Origin: Pyropia haitanensis | Taxonomy: Eukaryota; Rhodophyta; Bangiophyceae; Bangiales; Bangiaceae | Assembly: GCA_008729055.1 (NCBI GenBank) | Contig: SDUX01000010.1 | Location: 3,301,090-3,365,089 of the forward strand | DNA: 64,000 nucleotides | Reading direction: 5' to 3' | Shown here: positions 57,020 through 64,000 of the stretch, one piece after another | Layout: every line of letters begins with the position of its first letter | Numbering within the stretch: the first letter of the stretch is position 1 | Notes under the pieces: generated by a model | Seen by the model: the letters and a program-made list of their open reading frames with translations, nothing else | Told to the model about the DNA's origin: nothing | Database searches by the model: none | Program-made: the position numbers and the translations under genes

Positions 57020-57355
57020 GCAAAAATCTAACCTTTTTTGATCCTGCTTTGATTAATCTGTAGATTAAACCAATACACTGCTTTATTTCCTTTTTCTTTT
57101 TCAATTACATGCTGTAAATTGTCTCGGTTGGTGTAAACAAGTGCGACGACTGTCAGATAACATGTTATCCGACCCCCTTTCAGAGGTCGTGACGGGGGTT
57201 TGACAACAGGGGGGGTGTTATCAAACCCCCCACAACAAGTCCGGGGGGGAATATTGAAGAACGTGCATGACCACAGTACAGCAATTGTTTTGGTCAAATC
57301 AAACTCGTTGTTCCTTGCTTTAATTTATCTATAGATTAATCTATATATTAATTGA
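57020..57355. repeat. AT-rich island with flanking direct repeats and palindromes
   Basis: Strikingly AT-rich ends in an otherwise GC-rich locus. A segment of about 31 bases (57038-57068, starting ttgatcctgctttg, ending gtagattaa) recurs in the same orientation at 57308-57339 (starting ttgttccttgcttt, ending atagattaa) with roughly three-quarters identity. Inside are a perfect palindrome gataacatgttatc (57156-57169) and a hairpin gggggtttgacaac / gttatcaaaccccc (57194-57207 and 57217-57230). An 89-codon ORF (57297-57028, -) uses AT-rich codons. Could be a non-autonomous mobile element, an organelle-DNA insertion or a structured non-coding element; the sequence alone does not decide. Confidence 0.45.
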
Positions 57356-58153
57356 AAATGAAATGTATAGGTTTTTTTCGGGACAACCGTGGACGTGGCC
57401 CAAAAGGCACCTGATTGGGATCCTTACGCGGCGGGCCAGTGGGTGCGTCGGGTATGGAAGGACCATGCCTTGATTCGAACGGTTTGGCGTCGGACATTGC
57501 TCCACCGGGTGGCAGGCGACGACGGCCGCACCCGAGGATCAACATTGACCGGACCAATGATTGGCCATTGAAGGAGAGACGATGGAGGGGGGCGGTTCCA
57601 TCCACCTTGCCACTCGAGTGCTGCGCTGTACCGCCGTACAGTACGTTGCTGGTGGGTGCGACCAACTTCGCTGTCCCGTTGCCCCCGCCGCGCCTACGGC
57701 CGGACAGCCGCCTGGCCTCTCCGCCCGCCACATATCCGTACGAACCACACGACCCCCCTCCGTACGACAGCGTGGTCCACCGCGGCGGTCCACCGGGCGG
57801 CCGCGTGCTACTCGTCCCAATCCAGTGGCGCCTCCCGTGTGGAGGTGGCTCAGTGCTCTGGTGTCCGCGCCGAGGAAGCGGACGTCCAGGCCGTGTGGTC
57901 TCTGACCAGGTCCTCCATCACGCGCCACCCGGTTCGGTTACGCAGAGACGAGGCCGGGGCTGCGCTGTACCTGCAATCCCCCCCCGGCATACGTCGGCGG
58001 TGCGCAACTGAAGGGCGTGGATGTTCGTGCTGCTGTTGGGTGTGGATGTTCACGCATCGACCCGTGGCAGTTGAGGTGATGGTACTCACATTGAACGGTT
58101 GAACCCCTCTCACTGGGGACTCGGGTACTTTTCCACGGTCATACCTCACAAGT

Positions 58154-58174
58154 GATACTCTCCAGGAGAGTATC
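58154..58174. repeat. Perfect 21-bp palindrome
   Basis: gatactctcc, one central a, then ggagagtatc: two exact 10-base arms. Could be a binding site for a dimeric regulator or a tight hairpin. It lies far from any start I can define (about 2.9 kb upstream of the dehydrogenase, 1.6 kb upstream of the zinc-finger gene). Confidence 0.7.
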
Positions 58175-58911
58175 GGAGGTGTGTGTCCGCACAGGTCCGG
58201 TGCAACAGTCCCTGAGTGCCCCTACAGGCTGAATGGGGCGCCTCAGTAGCTGCTGCTACTCTTCAGCAGGGAAACTGCTACGGAACACCACTCACCATCG
58301 ACCGGCGCCACGATGGCTTGCGTCATTCCCCAGTGGCACACTCGGCTTGGCGTCCGCTTGGCGCCTACCGCAGGCAAACGCCGGTGGGTCTATACCTGCC
58401 TTCAATCTCAGAGACACGCCGCTCATTCTTCGAAGCACGTCCCACTTGGCAGCTTGGGATACACGGGTCTGATACAGACAAGAAGCAACGGCGACGCGTT
58501 TGACCAGCGGTTTCCCCACTGCAACCATGGCACGGAATGGACAGTCCCTGTTGCTCGGGGAGAGCAGTGATCAGAGCAGGCGGGGCAATGGTTGGGTTTA
58601 CAGGATAGCCGGTCATGTTGGTAATCCCTCTATTCCAGAACGCGCCCTGGATGAAGCAACGCCACTCTCTCCTCATCCGGCACTTCCGCGCTTCCCATGG
58701 AACGGGTCATTGCGTGCATAAGAGAAGCAAGGACAACGAAAAGGTTCGAAGAAGAAGACGCAAACGCAAGCAATACTCCTCATTCACCATCACTCAGGAT
58801 AGAGAGAACCAGAGGAGCGACCGACGGCAAAACCACGCGCACGTGTTGACATGCCAACTGCGGTGAGCGCCCTCCAACCTTGCACCCACCATCGCTCCCA
58901 TGGGCCCCGCA

Positions 58912-59400
58912 TCACCCTCGCACATGCCCGCCGCCCGCGGCCATCCCCGCTGCCTCCGTCTTGGCACTGGTGTATCCCTTTGCCATCGCTCCCATCATCG
59001 GCTCCAGAGGCAGCGGCGACACGTCCCCTTCCGCAGCCCCTACCACACCTCGAGGACTCCACAAGCCATCAAGACCCGACACTGCTCCGCCCATCAACAC
59101 CGCAGGCGGCGGTGGCTGCCAGTAGCTGACGCCCGAGTCCAAGTCCACCCAGTACACGTACGGCGCGCGACCGCCCGGCATGACGCACTCGCGAGGCACA
59201 AGGCGGCCAGTAGAAATGTGGGAACGGAGGGAGGCGTAGGCACCGCCAATGGGGGCCCCGGCGGACCCGCAGGCACCACACACGAATGCGGAAGGAGGGG
59301 AAGCGAAAGCACCGGAAACTGGGGTACTGGTTGATGCCGGCAACGAGCCCTGCATACTTGCGCCGGTGAATCGTTGGCTGGCGGATGAAAAGGCCCCCAA
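58912..59400 (-). CDS. Possible 3'-terminal exon of an unrecognised gene
   Basis: The frame reads GAFSSASQRFTGASMQGSLP, FVCGACGSAGAPIGGAYASL, GRAPYVYWVDLDSGVSYWQP, MMGAMAKGYTSAKTEAAGMA and stops. It is less repetitive and more protein-like than other frames here, with GC-rich third positions, and is preceded by an acceptor-like ttgtag at the 5' side. No domain recognised; the CGAC pair alone is not enough to call a zinc finger. Upstream exons on the - strand (candidates near 60280-60060, LRQPYVFNPQHHATATWEQA) could not be joined. May be spurious. Confidence 0.3.
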   Translation of the reverse strand: MGAFSSASQRFTGASMQGSLPASTSTPVSGAFASPPSAFVCGACGSAGAPIGGAYASLRSHISTGRLVPRECVMPGGRAPYVYWVDLDSGVSYWQPPPPAVLMGGAVSGLDGLWSPRGVVGAAEGDVSPLPLEPMMGAMAKGYTSAKTEAAGMAAGGGHVRG

Positions 59401-61053
59401 CGCCTACAACGTCGACGCAGTTGACAGGTCTCTGACGCCCTTGAGGATGAGCGCCGTAGCCGCGCAGTCAAGCGCGAGGCGCAAAGGAGACAAGTCGGGT
59501 GAAGAGCGGACCCAGGTGCCGAGCTCTTATGGACGGTAGCAGTGAGGTACAGGGTGGGGAAGGCGGGGAAAGCAGGGGCCGTACACAGTGCGCCGTGAGG
59601 GGTCGAATGTGTGTCACCAGTGCGGGGGTGCGCGCCACGACGGCGGGCTGGTTGGGCTTCCGTTCGAACGTCAGCGCTCACTTAAAGACCCGCGTAACGA
59701 CCGCACGGTCCTCCCGGCCAGTACAACGCAGGAAGGGTCCTGCTTGCTGGTTGCCCAGTCTGCAGCAGTCTCATGCATGCACCACTTCACATCATGCCGT
59801 CTATCATCTGACACTGTGATTGGGGCGAGTCGTATCCCGCTCTGCCCTGCGTTCCTGCGCAAGGGGGGCTCTGGGCCTACCCAACCAGCCAAGGAGTCCT
59901 CGCACTCTGGCAGACTGGCACCGCGCATGGGACGCGCTCGCCTGCTCGTTTCCACGTGATGAGTCCAGTGCACCCACTCGCCAGCGATCCGCAACGACAA
60001 TGCCTTATCGTGGAAACAGCTCCTGTGCCGCCTATGGCGGGAAAGCGCCCCCCGCAGAGCTGTTCACAACAAAAGGAAAAAGAGCCACCACACACCATGG
60101 CGACACCCTGTGCACACCAGGGGCGGGGGAGGAGCCATGAGCTGGTGGGAATGGCGCAACCGCAAGATTGCTTGCTCCCATGTGGCTGTTGCATGGTGCT
60201 GGGGATTGAACACATATGGCTGGCGAAGCCTGCCGGCGGCCCACGCCCCCAATATGGCGTCGCGCTGCACTTGGCGCACAGCGGTGGAATGTGTATCTCG
60301 GCACCGCCGAGATGACGCTCGGTCTGTCGCCTGCGGCGGAATGCGGTCGTGAGCGGCGGGGCACGCTGCCGCGGCGCACCCTAATCACACGTGTCGGACG
60401 GCGCGATGAGCGACTGAAGCACTCCGGGAGCGCTCACCAGGTGCCTACCTACCTGAAGTGGAGGCCGTCCTGAGACAGTAGCGGCCACGTCAAAGGCGGC
60501 CGCCGGCTGCAAAGCGCGGGAAGCACACAGGTCGATCTCGGCAAATCTCCACAGCTGTGGGAGCCGCTGACGAGGGAACCGGCGTGGGTGGAGCGGGAAG
60601 GAGTGGGCATGGCAGGCACAGCACCGACTCGCAACGGTGTGCGAGCGCTGGTCCGCCGCCGCCACGCCGCTCCTGGTGCCGCATATGCCAATCCCGACCG
60701 AAGGGCTGTTCGGGAGCATGAACGCCAGTCGATGGGATGCGGACTGCACTGCAGGTACCAAAAATTTGACAGCGAAGCCAGAGTTGACTGTGCTCGGGAT
60801 AATCAATTGTCATCGAATATACAGTCCGCTCTGAGGTACTGTGAACGAAGTGGGCGAGATAGTCCATCATTGACGCTCGCGGTGGATGCGATCCCCGCAC
60901 CCGCGCCCACCTCTCGTTCCCGCCGAGCCATCCAATCCACCAGTGCTAGTCGTGCTGCCCACCACTCACCGGCACGAGGCCCTGTCTCTGTCCCGTCGGT
61001 TGCTGCCCACGCCGACGCCCCTCGTTCAGTGGATCTGCTTCATTTACTTCAAC
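59401..61053. other. No defined gene; promoter side of the dehydrogenase
   Basis: Balanced composition with many short ORFs on both strands. Possible upstream exons of the 58912-59400 ORF cannot be confirmed. The final 150 bases are pyrimidine-rich (ctgtctctgtcccgtcggtt) and likely form the leader of the 61054 gene. Confidence 0.4.
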
Positions 61054-62220
61054 ATGGCACCTGCTTTGGTGAGCCTCGCCCGTGCCGCGTCGCGGCTGGC
61101 CACCACCGCCGCGTCGCGCGGGGCGGGCCTGGCGGCACCCCTGGGCGCGGCGCCTGGCCTGGCCGGCCGCCGGTACCTGCAGGCTGGCGCCGAGCCGACA
61201 AAGACGCTCAAGGTGGGCATCATTGGCGCTGGCCGGATTGGTCAAGTGCACGCGCAGACGCTGGCGTATCGCTGCCCGTCGGCGCAGCCGTTGATGATTG
61301 TTGACTTTTTCCCCGACGTGGCTGCAGCGACGGCCAAGGAGTATGGCATCCCTGAGTCGGGCAAAGACTACATGGATGTTGTCAACCACCCTGACATTGA
61401 AGCGGTGTGGGTGTGCTCGCCTTCCTCCCTCCACGCGGAGCAGATCATCGCGTCTGCCAAGGCCGGCAAGCACATCTTTTGCGAGAAGCCACTGGCTACT
61501 GAGCTGTCGCAGGTGGACGACGTGATGAAGGTGGTGGAAGAGTGCGGCGTCAAGATGATGCTGGCCTTCCAGCGCCGATTTGACCCCAACTTTGCGCGCC
61601 TTCGCCAGGCAATCACGGACGGGGTGGTCGGCGACCCGTTTACCTTCCGTCTGACCAGCCGCGACCCGGCGCCGCCGCCGGTGGAGTACGTCCTCAAGTC
61701 GGGGGGCCTCCACAACGACATGGCCATCCACGACTTTGATGTTGCCCGCTTCCTGATGGGCTGCGAGTGCACGGAAGTAACAGCCCTCGGCGCGTGCCGC
61801 GTGGACCCCAAGATTGGGTCTGAGGGCGGGGATATCGACACGGCGCTGACGATGCTGCGGTTTGAAAACGGGGCGTTTGGGACGGTGGATAACTGCCGCC
61901 AGAGCCCTCAGGGCTATGACCAGCGGGTAGAGGTCTTTGGCAGCAAGGGCCAGGTGTCGTTTGGCAACAACTACCCATCGGGGGTGGAGATTGCGGACGG
62001 GTCGAGTGTGCGGTCCGCCGACCTGCCCCACGACTTCTTCCTCAAGCGCTACGAGGACGCTTACATGAACGAGACGATTGCGTTTGTGAACTCGGTGGTC
62101 AACGACACGCCGGTGCCGGCGTCGGGCTGGGACGGCCGTGCGGCCATGGTGATGGCACTGGCGGCCAAGAAGAGCTTGAACGAGGGGCGACCGGTCAAGA
62201 CGTCGGAGATTCAGGCTTAA
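61054..62220 (+). CDS. myo-Inositol 2-dehydrogenase-like oxidoreductase (Gfo/Idh/MocA family)
   Basis: NAD-dependent sugar/polyol dehydrogenase; the closest functional type appears to be IolG, which oxidises myo-inositol to 2-keto-myo-inositol. Intronless, 388 residues. The start is ATG 61054 (ttcaacATGG). Residues 1-45 (MAPALVSLARAASRLATTAA, then RRYLQAG) are Arg/Ala/Ser-rich without acids, a mitochondrial-type presequence. Rossmann motif Gly58-x-Gly60-x2-Gly63 in LKVGIIGAGRIGQVHAQTL; Asp84 after a beta strand (LMIVDFF) favours NAD. Catalytic triad by family comparison: Lys145 (FCEKPLA), Asp222 and His226 (GGLHNDMAIHDFDVARFL). Substrate-side segments: MMLAFQRRFDPNFARL and DTALTMLRFENGAFGTVDN. 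Bacterial IolG is about 340 residues, so the extra length is the presequence. Related enzymes (scyllo-inositol or glucose-fructose oxidoreductases) cannot be excluded. Upstream of IMP3 on the same strand. Confidence 0.9.
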   Translation: MAPALVSLARAASRLATTAASRGAGLAAPLGAAPGLAGRRYLQAGAEPTKTLKVGIIGAGRIGQVHAQTLAYRCPSAQPLMIVDFFPDVAAATAKEYGIPESGKDYMDVVNHPDIEAVWVCSPSSLHAEQIIASAKAGKHIFCEKPLATELSQVDDVMKVVEECGVKMMLAFQRRFDPNFARLRQAITDGVVGDPFTFRLTSRDPAPPPVEYVLKSGGLHNDMAIHDFDVARFLMGCECTEVTALGACRVDPKIGSEGGDIDTALTMLRFENGAFGTVDNCRQSPQGYDQRVEVFGSKGQVSFGNNYPSGVEIADGSSVRSADLPHDFFLKRYEDAYMNETIAFVNSVVNDTPVPASGWDGRAAMVMALAAKKSLNEGRPVKTSEIQA

Positions 62221-63390
62221 GTGCGGAGCAACCAGGCTTTGATTTCCGCCGTGTCGTGGGCGCAGTGCGCGCGACGCGGTCTCCCTTTTGTGTGTTCTTG
62301 TTTGCTTTGGTTATTGGTCGTGCTAGGCTCCCCTTTTTGTTTCTGTCTGCGCACAGCGTCTTCCAGTATGGCAGGCGGCCTCGGAGGGCAGTGGCCTGGA
62401 GCACCAACCGCGTCACTTTTGCGGGAGAGGTGGCAATGATCCCGCAGCTCACCCCCTTTCCGCCTACCCCTGCCCGTCGATGGAACGAGGTTGAGGACAC
62501 GCCAGCCGCCACAAACTGGCAGCCAATCACCTGGGCGCCGGCCACTGGCGCGAACAGGGCGGGCATCCCTTCGCTCAATCCACCAAGCCCCTCCGCCGTC
62601 CCGCACCTCGTCCTCAACGCCGCCAGCAGGCCACCGTGGCCCGAGCTCGAACACGACTCGCGAAACCATCTGGCACACGGGTGAGCCGCTGCGGGCCAAT
62701 GCCTGGCGGCGGCGGCGACATCGGCGTGGGCGGCGGCGGGGGTGGCGGCAGCGGCGGCGGCGGGGGTAGCGGCAGCGGCGGCGACGACGGTGCAGTACAG
62801 GATGACGTGGCAGTGCCTCCACCTCTACTCGCAATGGCGTCGGCCGGCATGACGTGTAGGCTCCTCCTCCGCCACTTGTGGCACACGAGATGGAAGGTGA
62901 CAGTCACCGCCTCCGCTCAGGACGTCCACCCATTTTGAGACACTTCGGAGCAAGGTCTCTATACATACCTCTTCCTCTCTGTGTCCTTGCACGCTGGCTC
63001 CGACTCGCGAGCTGTAGGCGTAGTGGTCTCGAAGGCAGGTCGAGGTCGGACAGAGTGCAACGAAAATTGACATTGCAAGTCTGGTGCTGCACGATGCCTG
63101 CAATAGTACATCCTCAAGTCGATGGATTGCGGGAATTATGAATCATATAGCCACGTTGCAACGGCCGCCGTCGTCTCCGCAGGCCCCGGCGGTTGGGTCG
63201 GCACCCGTCCCTCCGCCGCGCAGGACGTATGGTGACCTTGTGGCGTCGTCTGCCAGCCGATGTGACCCTGAAGCACCCCTCGTACCTGCGACACTCGGGA
63301 AGGCCTGCTGCTATCCATCCCTGCGATTGATCGTCATCAACCACACTTTGCACTGGTGTCACCCGCGTCCCCCCCCCTCCGGGAGTCACC
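62221..63390. other. Intergenic between dehydrogenase and IMP3
   Basis: 62300-62700 is open on both strands with protein-like but unplaceable translations (+: TNRVTFAGEVAMIPQLTPFP; -: GVSCGIIATSPAKVTRLVLQ); no start/stop or splice context supports either. 62700-62800 is a ggc/ggcggt trinucleotide tract. 62930-63160 is AT-richer and probably contains the IMP3 promoter. Confidence 0.45.
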
Positions 63391-63939
63391 ATGCGGAAGC
63401 TGAAGCACCACGAGTTCAAGCTGCTCAAGAAGGCGGACTTTCTTCAATGGAAGAAGGACGCGTCGCACCGCTCCCACTCGGTCATCCGCCGGTACCGGGT
63501 GTCCGACCCGGAAGACTACTACGCGTACAACCGGGTGGTGGGGATGGTGACCAAGCTCGTCTCTGCCCTCCAGGCGCTGCCCGCCAAGGATCCCGTCCGG
63601 GCGGCGCGTACGGAAGACCTCCTGAACCGCCTCTTTGACCTGGGCGTCATCTCCAAGAAGGACACGCTCGCGGCGGCGGCCAAGGTGACGGTCAGCGCGT
63701 TTTGCCGCCGCCGCCTGCCTGTCGTGATGGTGCGGCTCAAGTTTGCGGAGAACCTGGGCGAGGCGACTGCCCTCGTCGAGCAGGGCCACGTGCGCATCGG
63801 CACGGAGGTGGTGCGGGAGCCGGCGCTGTGCGTGACGCGGGAGATGGAAGACGTGCTGCACTGGGTGGATACGAGCAAAATCAAGAAGAAGGTGGCGCAG
63901 TACAACGACGAGGTGGATGACTATGACCTTATGGCTTGA
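63391..63939 (+). CDS. IMP3: U3 snoRNP protein IMP3
   Basis: Component of the Mpp10-Imp3-Imp4 subcomplex of the small-subunit processome; stabilises U3 snoRNA pairing with pre-18S rRNA in the nucleolus. 182 residues, same length as animal and yeast IMP3, intronless. ATG 63391 (gtcaccATGC). The whole length matches: MRKLKHHEFKLLKKADFLQW at the N-terminus, SVIRRYRVSDPEDYYAYNRV, NRLFDLGVISKKDTL, then an S4 RNA-binding domain from about residue 108: FCRRRLPVVMVRLKFAENLG, EATALVEQGHVRIGTEVV, and the conserved C-terminus MEDVLHWVDTSKIKKKVAQY, NDEVDDYDLMA. TGA at 63937-63939. More balanced codons than its low-complexity neighbours, as expected for a highly conserved protein. Confidence 0.97.
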   Translation: MRKLKHHEFKLLKKADFLQWKKDASHRSHSVIRRYRVSDPEDYYAYNRVVGMVTKLVSALQALPAKDPVRAARTEDLLNRLFDLGVISKKDTLAAAAKVTVSAFCRRRLPVVMVRLKFAENLGEATALVEQGHVRIGTEVVREPALCVTREMEDVLHWVDTSKIKKKVAQYNDEVDDYDLMA

Positions 63940-64000
63940 GGCGGCGGCGGCGGCGGTCCGTGAGGGGGGGCGGGGGGGGCGGCGATGGGGAGGGCAGCGG

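Larger units (their letters stand above)
56536..58911. other. Mostly non-coding; AT-rich island inside
   Basis: 56580-56660 could hold an upstream exon of the zinc-finger gene (DLPPFVHSRAPR, - strand). 57020-57370 is an AT-rich island described separately. 57370-58900 has near-balanced composition with many short ORFs on both strands and no recognisable protein. A perfect palindrome lies at 58154-58174. Confidence 0.45.

Noticed and set aside
60064..60279. LSD1-type zinc finger split across exons
   Set aside because: CTGCRHG and HCRCGSLAS could only be joined by an intron of under 60 bases with mismatched phase, unlike the 110-460-bp introns seen elsewhere.
1..64000. CRISPR array, prophage, operon or bacterial defence system
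   Set aside because: The window is eukaryotic nuclear DNA with spliced genes. The repeats present are minisatellites, microsatellites and palindromes, not spacer-repeat arrays.

Overview
This is nuclear DNA of a eukaryote with an extremely GC-rich genome. Coding sequence is dominated by GCC/GCG/CGG/GGC codons, so proteins carry long Ala, Gly, Pro and Arg runs. Genes have no or few introns of about 110-460 bp (gtacgt/gtgcgt donors, cag acceptors). Clear starts sit in strong Kozak contexts (gccaccATGG, gccgccATGG). Eukaryote-only genes are present: TRAP-alpha, IMP3, CLASP and a PPR protein. Several N-termini look like plastid or mitochondrial targeting peptides. Few introns, very high GC and plastid-targeted proteins together fit a bangiophycean red alga (Porphyra/Pyropia group) best. 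That placement is inference.

Layout. 1-1175 is the 3' end of an unknown Ala-rich gene (+). 3299-4348 is a poorly defined + gene. 4977-6284 is a three-exon TRAP-alpha gene (+). 6748-8880 (-) encodes a C2HC zinc finger, rebuilt across an intron, with a long disordered tail. 8.9-13.6 kb has no convincing gene. 13655-16258 (-) is a tandem C2-domain (copine-like) protein. 19209-20363 (+) is a two-exon plastid-type AlgH/DUF179 protein. 20904-22539 (-) is a phase-consistent multi-exon gene of unknown function. 24370-33465 (+) is a giant CLASP-like TOG protein containing a 1.7-kb, 15-bp minisatellite. 34471-40301 (-) is a roughly 1,900-residue disordered coiled-coil protein, possibly chromatin-related. 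41462-41958 (+) is a small plastid DnaJ-type zinc-finger protein. 42529-46600 (-) is a two-transmembrane, weakly DEG/ENaC-like protein. 47178-48248 (+) is a Kv-beta-type aldo/keto reductase. 49776-53658 (-) is a PPR protein. 54916-56535 (-) is a cysteine-rich zinc-finger protein. 56.5-61 kb is mostly non-coding and contains an AT-rich island. 61054-62220 (+) is a myo-inositol 2-dehydrogenase-like oxidoreductase. 63391-63939 (+) is IMP3.

Genes mostly alternate strand, giving repeated head-to-head promoter regions and tail-to-tail ends. No operon-like pathway is apparent. The genes are housekeeping or organellar: ER translocation, rRNA processing, organelle RNA processing, plastid protein quality control and the microtubule cytoskeleton. 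A possible ion channel and a Kv-beta-like reductase share one intergenic region. A recurring technical feature is that reading frames of real proteins break at long G or C homopolymers. Several genes therefore look fragmented although the protein can be followed across the break. Indels in the assembly are the likeliest cause.
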